A stretch of DNA of 59,853 nt. It comes from Spirochaetaceae bacterium. GTDB lineage: Bacteria; Spirochaetota; Spirochaetia; DSM-27196; PWMO01. The notes under the pieces are model-generated. The model saw nothing but the letters and a program-made list of their open reading frames with translations. It searched no databases and was not told where the DNA came from. Where the stretch lies: the NCBI GenBank assembly GCA_007693325.1, contig REDW01000089.1:1-59853 (forward strand), given 5' to 3'. Below, piece by piece: positions 1 through 8,387 of the stretch (its first letter is position 1; every line of letters starts with the position of its first letter). A program made the position numbers and the translations under genes.

Positions 1-37
1 GAGATTTCCGGTTGTGTAGTGTGCAGGAGGACGCACA

Positions 38-1291
38 GTGCACATCACGACCCAAGTCGCCACCGTTGATAGGTTTACCAAAGAGGGATCGGCGCTGCAA
101 ATCACCAGCGAGCCTGAGTTCTGCCCCAACAGCTCATGCCGCTTCCACGATCGCAGCACTGCCGCCGAGTACCAGTGGTACATCCGCTACGGCAGCTTCC
201 ACACCCGCTGTCGCGGCACTATCCAGCGCTTCCGCTGCACCAGCTGCGCGAAGACCTGCTCGACACAGACCTTCAGCGTGCACTACTGGAGCCATAGCAC
301 CAACAATCTGGTGTGGCTGCTCGAGCACCTCTACGGCTGCAGCGGGCTGCGCCAGATCGCTCGCTACGCAGGGGTTACGCATCGGGTCATACAGAACCGC
401 ATCCGGCGGCTGGCCCGAGGGGCGCTTGCGGTGATGGACCTCGCCCTGGACGAACTGGTACTCACCGAGGACCTCGCCATGGACGGCTTTGAGAGCTACA
501 CCCGCAGCCAGTATCACCCCAACAACATCACCCACATCACCGGCTCACGCAGTCAGTTCATCTATGCCGCGGTTCACACGCTGCTGCGGCGCAAAGGGGC
601 GATGACCGAGGCGCAGAGACGCACCCGTTCACTGATCGACTCGGTGTGGCGGCCTGCCCGATCGGTGCGCAGCGACTGCACCGTGCTGCTGGGTGATCTC
701 TGCTCGGCTATCGACAGCGCCTGTCGGCGGATGGGCTCGCTGCGCCTGGCCACCGATAAGCACCGCGCGTATCCGGCGGCACTCGCCTCGGTGGAGGTGC
801 TGCAGCGGCAGCTTCACTCAGGGCGCCTCGAGCACCACTGCACCAGCTCGCGGGCAGCGCGCACTACCGCCAATGCGCTGTTTGCGGTGAACTACGTTGA
901 TCGCGAGATTCGAAAGAGCATGAGCGAGCACGTGCGCGAGACCGTACGGCAGGGCCGAGAGGTGAACTCGCAGATGGAGCGCATGGCGATCTTCATGGTG
1001 GTGCACAACTTTCTGGTTCCCCACCGGGCCGATGGCCGCGCGTGCCCGGCGCGTTCGCGCAAACACGCACAGGTCGCAGAGGTAATGAGCGACTCGCTGC
1101 GGCGACAGCTCGAGCGGATGGTGACCCACCGCCAGGCGTGGAGCCATTGCCGCGGCGGCTATGAGTGGATCGAGCGCATCTGGAAGCACCGCTACGAGAA
1201 CCCGCCTGCGGTGAGGCTGAAGCAGGGAGAGGTGCAGCAGCACTCGGTGGCGCTTGGCCCCGGTGAGCTGCCTCGCTACCTGGTGGCGTAG
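38..1291 (+). CDS. IS1-like DDE transposase (single ORF)
   Basis: 417-residue protein. GTG start with AGGAGG seven bases upstream (25-30). The N-terminus has a zinc ribbon with Cys29, Cys34, Cys67 and Cys70, followed by a helix-turn-helix-like stretch at about 96-123 (LRQIARYAGVTHRVIQNRI). This is the arrangement of IS1-type InsA domains. The C-terminal half fits an RNase H-like DDE catalytic domain, with candidate acidic residues Asp149 (AMDGFES), Asp240 (ATDKHRAYP) and Glu314. IS1 splits these functions over two frames; here one uninterrupted frame carries both, so no programmed frameshift is needed. The left end of the element may lie outside the window and I could not identify terminal inverted repeats. 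The frame is intact, so the enzyme may be active. Exact IS family is uncertain. Confidence 0.75.
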   Translation: MHITTQVATVDRFTKEGSALQITSEPEFCPNSSCRFHDRSTAAEYQWYIRYGSFHTRCRGTIQRFRCTSCAKTCSTQTFSVHYWSHSTNNLVWLLEHLYGCSGLRQIARYAGVTHRVIQNRIRRLARGALAVMDLALDELVLTEDLAMDGFESYTRSQYHPNNITHITGSRSQFIYAAVHTLLRRKGAMTEAQRRTRSLIDSVWRPARSVRSDCTVLLGDLCSAIDSACRRMGSLRLATDKHRAYPAALASVEVLQRQLHSGRLEHHCTSSRAARTTANALFAVNYVDREIRKSMSEHVRETVRQGREVNSQMERMAIFMVVHNFLVPHRADGRACPARSRKHAQVAEVMSDSLRRQLERMVTHRQAWSHCRGGYEWIERIWKHRYENPPAVRLKQGEVQQHSVALGPGELPRYLVA

Positions 1292-1428
1292 AGGAATCCT
1301 GCGGGCTGACGAGGTGACAGAGGGTCACGCAGAGCAGTCGTGCGGATCGCAGGGATGAAATCCGACGCTGCTGATGCTGAACAACATTTTCGGCACCACT
1401 CTAAACCGTGCACACGCTGCGTGGATTG

Positions 1429-1456
1429 TTGCAAAACGAAATGCGTGCGTGATACA
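1429..1456 (+). promoter_or_regulatory. Putative sigma-70 promoter for the 1478 gene
   Basis: TTGCAA (1429-1434), 16-base spacer, GATACA (1451-1456). It lies 21 bases upstream of the TTG start at 1478. The rest of 1292-1477 shows only a weak GTGAC/GTCAC hairpin and no gene. Confidence 0.35.
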
Positions 1457-1477
1457 CTCTGATTACGGAGTCACAGA

Positions 1478-2116
1478 TTGAATAGCAAGCTTCAACGAAT
1501 TATTGCGGCAACGATAGTATTAATGTTTCTGAGTGTCAGCCTGCTTTGGGCCCAGCAGAACGACGAGGAGGACAGGCCGATTCCACCGGCAACGCCGGAG
1601 GCTTTTCCTGAATACGGCCTCGGTGATCAGATGCTGGCGATTAATCTCGGTATCATGGTGCCGCTGTTCTTTTCCGGCGGCCCCGACGGTATCCAGAACA
1701 CCAATCTGAGTCTGGGCGGGCTCGGCTCGCTGGAGTGGGCCTCGTATCTGAACAACAACGTTGCGCTGGGCATGGAACTCGGCGGGGCGTTTGCATTCAC
1801 GCCAAACGGACGCGCTCTGTTCATGGTACCGATCACCGCCAAGATCTCCTACTTCTTCCGCTCCTACCCGTTCAGTTTTCCGGTCTTCCTGGGAGCCGGG
1901 CTCAACATCAGCCGGCTGGAAGATCAGACCAAATTTGATCCGATCCTGAAACCGGGGGCCTCATTCTACTGGACCTACAATCCCGAGTGGTCTTTCGGCC
2001 TCAACGCCGCCTACTGGTTTGTGCCCCAATTCTACCGCGGGCCGGAACCGCCGTCCGGCGACACGCGCTACGGCAACTTCCTGGAGCTCAGTCTCTCGGC
2101 TCTCTACCACTTCTGA
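1478..2116 (+). CDS. Outer-membrane beta-barrel protein
   Basis: 212 residues. TTG start, chosen because GGAG (1467-1470) sits seven bases upstream and the signal peptide begins at once: a basic N-terminus, a hydrophobic core (about 8-23) and cleavage after LLWA. The mature part opens with an acidic, proline-rich linker (EEDRPIPPATPEAFPE). It then alternates hydrophobic and polar residues with many Gly and aromatic residues, and ends in YHF, the terminal phenylalanine expected of barrels inserted by the BAM machinery. It probably forms a small 8-stranded barrel. No enzyme motif is visible. It is followed ten bases later by a lipoprotein gene, so the two are probably cotranscribed. Substrate or role unknown. 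Confidence 0.7.
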   Translation: MNSKLQRIIAATIVLMFLSVSLLWAQQNDEEDRPIPPATPEAFPEYGLGDQMLAINLGIMVPLFFSGGPDGIQNTNLSLGGLGSLEWASYLNNNVALGMELGGAFAFTPNGRALFMVPITAKISYFFRSYPFSFPVFLGAGLNISRLEDQTKFDPILKPGASFYWTYNPEWSFGLNAAYWFVPQFYRGPEPPSGDTRYGNFLELSLSALYHF

Positions 2117-2126
2117 GGTGCATGTG

Positions 2127-3323
2127 ATGAACGATGTATACAAACAACCGATTCTACTCAAGCTTCTGATAATTCCGCTGGCCTCGCTGCTGGTCCTTGC
2201 AGCCTGCGAGCGCGGTCCGGTGGGTATCTTTGCCAGCATCGAGCGCGAAGTCGCAATCCAGGAAGGCAACCTGCTCAAGAACGCAGCGGTCAACGGCATG
2301 GTGGAGGCGGACAACGGCAACGGCACGGCGTACTACTTTGCGGCGGTTGGCGGCCGCATCCGCTATCGCCGCGCCGACGGCGATGAGAGCGACTGGAGCT
2401 CGATCAGCAATCCGTCGGCATACCGCACCAACCACAGCCGCCCGACATCGATTGTCAAACTGAACGGTACCGTCTACGTCTCATTTGTTGAGGGTGAACG
2501 CAAGCGCTCGGGGCTGTTCACTCTGGAACCGGCCACCCGGTCCTATAATGCGCAGGGCTCCATCAGCTCGGACAACCACGTTGCACGGCTGTTTGCGCTG
2601 GGCAATGAGCTGTTTGCCTCGATCCAGTTCAAGGAAGAGGGCGAGGATGCCGAGTTCGAGTTGTGGCATCTCGGCGAGGCAGGTTCTGCTTCCTTACCTG
2701 GCGCCCCGATCAGCGGCCTGCAGGAACGGCCTTTCATCTCGGCTGCTACGGACGAAACAAACTACTGGTTTATTACCAGCGACGCCATTTTCCATACTGG
2801 AACCGCCGTCGACGAAGTTGCCCCTGTCGACAAACCAGCGGCTATTGGTACTTCACTCGGAGGTGTTTTCTTCCACGGGGGTGATCTTTACCTCTCTTCG
2901 CGCGACGGACGCACGGCCCGCGGCGGCAGTACCGGCTATATTTCGGTCTCCGATGCTCTGCCAACCCCTGGAGGCTCCTGGCTGGCACCTGTCACCGAAT
3001 CGGACCGTGCCTTCACCGACTTCGCGTACGCCGCCGACATCGATGCGTTCGCTGACGGGGTTCTGTTCATCGGGACCTACCGGACGTTGTCCGGGCGCAG
3101 CGTGGTTTCACCCGGCGGGTATATGGAGATTCCCGGTGCAGCTTTTGACAGCCCTCAGCGGCCCGATGGCAACAGTTATCAGGCAAGCGAGCTCTCCAAG
3201 TCCGCGGTGATGCAGATATTTGTGCCCAGCCAGGGCAATACGATCTTTGCGCTGACCGGAGGGCGCGGACTGTGGCGCGGAGATTACGATTCAGACGGAG
3301 TTGCTACCTGGGTCTGGGAGTAG
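2127..3323 (+). CDS. Lipoprotein, probably beta-propeller-like, function unknown
   Basis: 398 residues from the ATG at 2127; GAGGTG (2115-2120) is the ribosome site, and the longer upstream frame only overlaps the preceding gene. A type II signal peptide ends in LLVLAAC, giving a lipidated Cys near residue 24. The body contains repeated short beta-rich blocks with Gly-Gly and aromatic residues (YYFAAVGG, GTVYVSFVEG, NELFASIQF, GDLYLSSRDG, TIFALTGGRGLW), suggestive of propeller blades. I recognise no family. Ten bases from the upstream barrel gene, so the pair may form one outer-membrane unit. Confidence 0.6.
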   Translation: MNDVYKQPILLKLLIIPLASLLVLAACERGPVGIFASIEREVAIQEGNLLKNAAVNGMVEADNGNGTAYYFAAVGGRIRYRRADGDESDWSSISNPSAYRTNHSRPTSIVKLNGTVYVSFVEGERKRSGLFTLEPATRSYNAQGSISSDNHVARLFALGNELFASIQFKEEGEDAEFELWHLGEAGSASLPGAPISGLQERPFISAATDETNYWFITSDAIFHTGTAVDEVAPVDKPAAIGTSLGGVFFHGGDLYLSSRDGRTARGGSTGYISVSDALPTPGGSWLAPVTESDRAFTDFAYAADIDAFADGVLFIGTYRTLSGRSVVSPGGYMEIPGAAFDSPQRPDGNSYQASELSKSAVMQIFVPSQGNTIFALTGGRGLWRGDYDSDGVATWVWE

Positions 3324-3394
3324 CCAACCGCAGCGCGGTGACGCGGGCGCGCGAGCTGGTAGTGTAGCGCAGCCGGGCACCGGGCGCTGTTATT

Positions 3395-3994
3395 TCACAC
3401 AATCTGTTTGAGAATCGATACAATCTCGGGGTCGTCGCCGTATTGGGCTTCGATCTCGCTGTGGGTCAGTCCTACCAGCTCATGGCTCATGTAGTGGATC
3501 CACTGATCGCTCCTGGGGTCTTCGATCACGTGTTTGCGGCAGTAGTAGTCCGGGTGGATCGGCAGGTTCTCCTGGTGAAAGGTGCGGATCTTGTAGTCGT
3601 GTACCGCTACCTTGAGATCCTTGCGCGGAATGCCTTTTTCCAGGATTATCTGTACCAGGTGGTTCACCGTACGGCCCGAGTCAAAGATATCGTCAATCAG
3701 CAGCACCTTGTCACCGGTTCGCAGAAACTCCGGGCTGTAGGTCCAGCCGTCAACCATTACGTTCTCGCGCTTGTGGATATCGCTGTAAGAACGGGCAACA
3801 ACGGCGGCGTAGAACACCGGCCGCTGCTGCTTGCGCACCATCTTGAAGTACTCGCTTATCACATTGCCCAGGTACGCGCCGCCGCGTAGACTGACGTATA
3901 TCACGTCGGGCACAAAACCGTCATTGTGGATTCGATGAGCCAGCTTCAGCGCGTTGTTCCGTACCGCGTCGTACGAAAGGTACTCTTTGCTCAT
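3395..3994 (-). CDS. Purine phosphoribosyltransferase (hypoxanthine/xanthine type)
   Basis: 199 residues. The PRPP-binding loop of type I phosphoribosyltransferases is clear at about 97-110 (VLLIDDIFDSGRTV), with a flexible-loop region before it and the first PPi-binding segment SLRGGAY near 35-41. The enzyme should join a purine base to PRPP in the cytoplasm for salvage; the exact base (hypoxanthine, guanine or xanthine) cannot be read from the sequence. The start codon overlaps the htrA stop by four bases, so translation is probably coupled. It is the last gene of a minus-strand block and faces the 2127 lipoprotein gene convergently; no clear terminator was seen in the 71 bases between them. 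Confidence 0.8.
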   Translation of the reverse strand: MSKEYLSYDAVRNNALKLAHRIHNDGFVPDVIYVSLRGGAYLGNVISEYFKMVRKQQRPVFYAAVVARSYSDIHKRENVMVDGWTYSPEFLRTGDKVLLIDDIFDSGRTVNHLVQIILEKGIPRKDLKVAVHDYKIRTFHQENLPIHPDYYCRKHVIEDPRSDQWIHYMSHELVGLTHSEIEAQYGDDPEIVSILKQIV

Positions 3995-5475
3995 CGACGG
4001 CTGATCCCGATCTTCAGATCCTGGTCTTCGCGGGTGAACTCAAACTCCACCTCGTGCTGATCCTGATCGTTCAGCAGCCGGTAGAAATCGCGCACGCTGC
4101 CTACCGGACTGCCGTTCATGCGCTTGATCACGTCTCCAACGCGCAGCCCGGCAATTGCCGCCGGTGTGCCATTCTGCACACTGGCAATCAGAACGCCGTT
4201 GGTGCTGCGAGCCAGTTCAAGTTCCTGCCGCACCTCATCGGTCAACGGGAAGACCGTCAACCCGGGCCACAGACTGCGGTTCTGCTCGGCAATAGTCTGC
4301 TCATCACCGCGTACGGTAATCCGTACACTAAGCTCCATCTCGCGGCCATCGCGCACCAGCTCGAAGTCCGCATCACGGCCGGCAGGCAGTTCACCCACCG
4401 CCAGAATCAGCGCATCGGAGTCTCTGACTTCCCGCCCGTTTACGCTTGTAATGAAATCTCCGGGCAGGATTCCGCCACGGTCCGCCGGCGAGTCACGGAA
4501 GACGTGGTGCACCAGGGCGCCACGCAGTCCCGCGAGATCGAGGTCTTCTGCAACCTGACGGTTGGGTGTCTGGATGCTAACGCCTAACCAGCCGTACTGC
4601 ACGCTGCCGCTCTCGATGAACTCATCTATGGCGCGTTTGGCGTTGTTGATAGGAATCGAGAACCCCAGCCCGATGCTGCCACCGGTACGCGACGTAATCC
4701 AGGTATTGATGCCTACCACTTCGCCGCTGAGATTTACCAGTGCACCTCCAGAGTTTCCCTGGTTGATGGCTGCGTCGGTCTGAATGAAATCGCTGATGTT
4801 GCCCTGCGGGCCACCGCGGCGTCCGGTGGCGCTGACGATACCGGCGGTAACGGTTGACTGAAACCCAAATGGACTGCCGATGGCCAGGACCCAGTCTCCT
4901 ACCTGCAGCTCAGCGGAGTCTCCCAGAACCGCTACCGGAATGCCACCTTCGGAGGTCTCAAACGAGACCAGCGCCAGATCCTTGCGCGCATCCTTGCCGA
5001 CTACCGTGCCGGAGAACTCGCGTTCATCGTCAAGCGTAATCTGAATCTCGGCGGCATCACCAATTACGTGGTCATTTGTCAGCACGTAGTAACTGGTGCC
5101 GTTCTTGCGCACAATCACGCCCGATCCCAGGCCCTGAGTACGGAACTCGCGCTCGCCATTGTCTTCCGGATCGCCGAAAAAGAAATCGAACCACGGCCGA
5201 TCACTGCCGCGCGGAGTACGCTGACTGCGAATCTCTTCGACCTCTATTTTAACCACCGTAGAACGCAAGCGTTCAGAAATCGCGCGGAACGATGTCTGTA
5301 GACCACTCAAGTCTATTTCGCCGTCGCCGGTCTGCTGTGCGTACGCAACATCTCCGGGCTGGATTCGGGTTGAGCAGGAAAACACCACAACCGAGAGCGA
5401 GAAACCTGCAATCAAGCCAACCAGGACGAGATTCACAAACAGCAGATTACGAGACTGCATTGCTTTCTTTATCAT
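3991..5475 (-). CDS. HtrA/DegP-family periplasmic serine protease
   Basis: 494 residues from the ATG at 5475, preferred because GGAGG lies 12 bases upstream; a longer start at 5508 has no ribosome site and sits directly behind a -10-like TATATT. An N-terminal membrane segment (about 10-33) acts as signal anchor. The trypsin-like domain has the complete triad: His136 (TNDHVIG), Asp166 (RKDLAL) and Ser242 (NQGNSGGAL). Two PDZ domains follow, the first around YGWLGVSIQTP and the second around GVLIASVQNGTPAAIAGL. Expected to degrade or refold damaged envelope proteins. Cotranscribed with the downstream phosphoribosyltransferase (4-base overlap). Confidence 0.9.
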   Translation of the reverse strand: MIKKAMQSRNLLFVNLVLVGLIAGFSLSVVVFSCSTRIQPGDVAYAQQTGDGEIDLSGLQTSFRAISERLRSTVVKIEVEEIRSQRTPRGSDRPWFDFFFGDPEDNGEREFRTQGLGSGVIVRKNGTSYYVLTNDHVIGDAAEIQITLDDEREFSGTVVGKDARKDLALVSFETSEGGIPVAVLGDSAELQVGDWVLAIGSPFGFQSTVTAGIVSATGRRGGPQGNISDFIQTDAAINQGNSGGALVNLSGEVVGINTWITSRTGGSIGLGFSIPINNAKRAIDEFIESGSVQYGWLGVSIQTPNRQVAEDLDLAGLRGALVHHVFRDSPADRGGILPGDFITSVNGREVRDSDALILAVGELPAGRDADFELVRDGREMELSVRITVRGDEQTIAEQNRSLWPGLTVFPLTDEVRQELELARSTNGVLIASVQNGTPAAIAGLRVGDVIKRMNGSPVGSVRDFYRLLNDQDQHEVEFEFTREDQDLKIGISRR

Positions 5476-5533
5476 AAAAGCCGGGTACCTCCGAAGAACC
5501 TTAAACATAATATAGCGGTTTCCTTGCAGATTG

Positions 5534-6286
5534 TCACACGTCGCGTGCGGTCAGGATCTCGGTTCTTTCTTCGAGTATCGCCACGGTATGCTCGAAGTGC
5601 GCTGAGACAGAACCATCGGACGTGACCACCGTCCACTCATCTTGCAGAACCCTTACATCGTCGCCACCCAGATTGATCATCGGCTCGATTGCAAGCACCA
5701 TTCCCGGTTTGAGACGCGGGTTAGGACCTCGGCCAACATAATTGGGTACCTGCGGGTCTTCGTGTATCTCCAGACCCACCCCGTGCCCGCAGTACGGTCG
5801 TACCACGCCGTATCCCTGGTCGTGTGTATGACGATAGACCGCGCGTGAAATATCGTTGATGCGGTTGCCCGCCCTGGCCTGCTCTACCGCCAGAGCCAGA
5901 GCCTCGCGCGTAACCCGCAGCAGCGTGGTAATCTCCTGCGAAACCTCGCCAACCGGCGCGGAAAACGCGCAGTCACTGTAGTAGCCGCGATACTCCACCC
6001 CGCAGTCAATACTCACCAGCTGACCGCTGCGCAATTTCTGTTTGTTCGGTATACCGTGAATGACGGCACTGTCAACCGAGGTGCATAACGAAGCCGGGAA
6101 ATCCATGTAACCGAGAAACGCGGGCCGGGCTCCCAGAGCGGTGATCCGCTTCAGCGCATATTGGTCGAGATCGAGTGTCGAAACACCGGGCTGCACCATC
6201 TGCTCCAGTTCGCCCAGCACGGCAACCAGAATCTGCGAAGCCTCGCGGATTGCGGCTATCTGTTGTGGCGTCTTCAGTCTAATCAT
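5534..6286 (-). CDS. map: Methionine aminopeptidase, type I
   Basis: 250 residues, the normal length for the short bacterial type I enzyme without an N-terminal zinc finger. It removes the initiator Met from nascent proteins. The five metal ligands are visible: Asp94 (SIDCGVEY), Asp105 (YYSDCAFS), His168 (YCGHGVG), Glu201 (AIEPMI) and Glu232 (HFEHTVAI), together with substrate-binding His77 and His175. Flanked by a TPR gene upstream and htrA downstream on the same strand. Confidence 0.95.
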   Translation of the reverse strand: MIRLKTPQQIAAIREASQILVAVLGELEQMVQPGVSTLDLDQYALKRITALGARPAFLGYMDFPASLCTSVDSAVIHGIPNKQKLRSGQLVSIDCGVEYRGYYSDCAFSAPVGEVSQEITTLLRVTREALALAVEQARAGNRINDISRAVYRHTHDQGYGVVRPYCGHGVGLEIHEDPQVPNYVGRGPNPRLKPGMVLAIEPMINLGGDDVRVLQDEWTVVTSDGSVSAHFEHTVAILEERTEILTARDV

Positions 6287-6312
6287 GACGACTCCCGCTC
6301 TCCGCGCTGAAA

Positions 6313-7965
6313 TCAGCGATTCTCGAGGTAGCGCAGCACAGATCGGGCGTGCACGTTTGCGCCATCGAGCTGCAATGCAAGACGGGCACGTTCGGCTGAG
6401 GCGCTGTACTCGCCCTGGTACGCGTACAACGCTGCTTCGAGCGACGCCGTAGCGGCCTGCTGCTGTTCGGTAGCCGCTGCCTCCAGCGCTGCGGTACGCG
6501 CTATCTCAACCATCGCTGCGGCGTCCTCGGGACGTCTCAGATGCAACGATATCCGCGCCGCATTAACCGCGGCGTACCAGTCGTATTCCTGGCGCGCCGC
6601 TGTGCTGAAGTGTTGCCATGCAGCCTCAAGATTGGACTCTGCTAGCGCGGGGACCCCGCGGTAGAACAGCAGCGGATCGCTGTGGCCCTCACGTGCCGGA
6701 TGCAGCGCCAACAGCCGCCTCAGTTCTGCCAGGTGCGGCATCCCGGCCAGAAACCATGCCAGGAAGCGCTTCACTGCCGGGTCTTCGGGGTGTGATTCCA
6801 GAAGCCGCCACAACGAGGCTACGCTTGGCGAAACCTCGCGTCTGTCGGCAAACAGCTGTTGCTGCAGCAGATCAGCGGATGCTCGCCGCTCGGGGCCGGC
6901 GGACGCCAGAAGCGCCCTGGCTCGTTCGCTCTGGTGTGCGGATAACTCGACTACCAGCGCGCGGCGCAACTCCCATTCATCAGGGTGCAAAGCGAGTCCG
7001 TGCTCGAGTATTGCAGCGGCAGCCTGCCGGTCGGACGACTGGTGCACGTGGATCCAGCCCCGGTTGAGAAAGAGCTCAGGCGGCAGCGCTGCAGTATCAT
7101 CTGCGCTCTGTATCAGCTCATCGTAGAGGTGTGCTGCCTGGTCGTAGAGTGTGCGGGCAAGGTAGACATCGGCAGTCATAAGAAGAATCTCTGTATCGGC
7201 AACCTGGTCACCGGAGACGCGCTCCAGGCTACTGAAAAAAGCCTCAAAATCGCCGCGGTCAAACTGGATGTAGGCACTCAGAAGTGGAAAAGCGCGTTGC
7301 AGGCGCAGATCATCGCTCAATGTCGCAGCAGTCTCCCATTGACCGGCCTCGAGCGCACGCATCACCGCATTTGCGTGCAGACGCGGATCACCAGTCATGG
7401 ACGCAGCCTGCAGTAGCTCTTCGGTCGTGCTATCGCGTCCGAGCTGCGTCAGAACGGCGAGCTCACCGTGCTGCTGCGCATCCAGCCGCTCGGCGCGGCC
7501 GGCGCGCAGAAAAGCTTCTGCCGCCAGCGAACGATAACGGCGATCATCGGCCAATCGTGCGGCCGCGCGCTCTCCGGCCGGAACGTAGTTGCCAATCTGC
7601 ATATCGCCATAAACCGCCAACGCCTGCAGATCTCGATTGCCGCTCAATGTGTCTGCCGCGCGTCTGCTGACTGCGGCGAACACACGGTAATCGTTACTTC
7701 CCTCCGCGGCGGTGTGCGCACGCTGGATCAGGCGCAGCCACGATAGACTGCTGCCGGCGTACTCAGCGGCGCGCTCGATCTGGCTCAACGCCTCGCTGAA
7801 GCGCTGCTGCTGCAGCAGCTGATCGATACGCTGCAGTGAACCGGCCATTTCGCGCGTGATACGCCTGTTTCGTACGTAGTCGTGCAGCAGTGCAACCATA
7901 GCGGCAAATACAACAATCGAGAAAAACAGGAACACCCACGAGCCGATTACGCGCCTGCGATTCAC
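6313..7965 (-). CDS. Membrane-anchored TPR-repeat protein
   Basis: 550 residues from the GTG at 7965. AGGAG is seven bases upstream of this codon, while a GTG two codons earlier would leave only one base, and the chosen start gives a four-base GTGA overlap with the nusB stop. One membrane helix near residues 8-28 is followed by a long all-helical domain of degenerate tetratricopeptide repeats rich in Ala, Leu, Arg and Glu, ending in a clearer pair (AALYAYQGEYSASAERARLALQLDGANVHARSVLRYLENR region). Probably a periplasm-facing scaffold; partner unknown. Confidence 0.7.
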   Translation of the reverse strand: MNRRRVIGSWVFLFFSIVVFAAMVALLHDYVRNRRITREMAGSLQRIDQLLQQQRFSEALSQIERAAEYAGSSLSWLRLIQRAHTAAEGSNDYRVFAAVSRRAADTLSGNRDLQALAVYGDMQIGNYVPAGERAAARLADDRRYRSLAAEAFLRAGRAERLDAQQHGELAVLTQLGRDSTTEELLQAASMTGDPRLHANAVMRALEAGQWETAATLSDDLRLQRAFPLLSAYIQFDRGDFEAFFSSLERVSGDQVADTEILLMTADVYLARTLYDQAAHLYDELIQSADDTAALPPELFLNRGWIHVHQSSDRQAAAAILEHGLALHPDEWELRRALVVELSAHQSERARALLASAGPERRASADLLQQQLFADRREVSPSVASLWRLLESHPEDPAVKRFLAWFLAGMPHLAELRRLLALHPAREGHSDPLLFYRGVPALAESNLEAAWQHFSTAARQEYDWYAAVNAARISLHLRRPEDAAAMVEIARTAALEAAATEQQQAATASLEAALYAYQGEYSASAERARLALQLDGANVHARSVLRYLENR

Positions 7966-8381
7966 GCGCACGCTCCTTTGCGCACTCCGTCCAGCACACC
8001 ATTTACGAAGCGATAACTCTCTTCACCGCCAAACTCGCGTGCGATGTCGATTGCTTCGTCGATAGTTACGGATGCCGGGATCTCGCTCTGGAACAGCAGC
8101 GCGTAGACGCTGACGCGCAGGATTGCCAGATCCACGCGAGCCAGACGGGAAAAGTCCCAGTGGTGCAGCTGTTTACGAATATGCTGGTCAATAGTCTCGA
8201 CGTTCTCTACCGTACCGGCGATAAGCAAACGCGCAAAGTCTTTGGCGTGAGACGCAACGCTGTTTTGCGCCTCAGGATCGATCCAGTTGAACAGCAGCAA
8301 CTGATCGACCGCAGGCTGAGTAACCTCCCACCAGTAGAGCGCTTGAAAGGCGAGTATGCGTCCCTGTCGCCGGTTTCCCAT
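7962..8381 (-). CDS. nusB: Transcription antitermination factor NusB
   Basis: 139 residues, full length for NusB, all alpha-helical. The characteristic N-terminus (GRILAFQALYWWEV), the middle helix with HWDFSRLARVDLAILRVSVYALLF, and the C-terminal ASVTIDEAIDIAREFGGEESYRFVNGVLD region match the family. NusB binds BoxA RNA with NusE (S10) in rRNA antitermination complexes. The gene starts six bases after the stop of the SurA-like gene and overlaps the TPR gene by four bases, so it sits inside an operon. Confidence 0.92.
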   Translation of the reverse strand: MGNRRQGRILAFQALYWWEVTQPAVDQLLLFNWIDPEAQNSVASHAKDFARLLIAGTVENVETIDQHIRKQLHHWDFSRLARVDLAILRVSVYALLFQSEIPASVTIDEAIDIAREFGGEESYRFVNGVLDGVRKGACA

Positions 8382-8387
8382 GCACGC

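Noticed and set aside
12-434. 140-residue frame overlapping the transposase
   Set aside because: Ala/Ser-rich shadow of the transposase reading frame in another phase.
1292-1477. Right-hand inverted repeat of the IS element
   Set aside because: No convincing match to the first bases of the window; the left end may be outside.
2019-2126. N-terminal extension of the lipoprotein at 2127
   Set aside because: It overlaps the upstream barrel gene and would hide the signal peptide; the ATG at 2127 has its own ribosome site.
3324-3394. Bidirectional terminator between convergent genes
   Set aside because: Only a weak AGCGC/GCGCT hairpin without a good T run.
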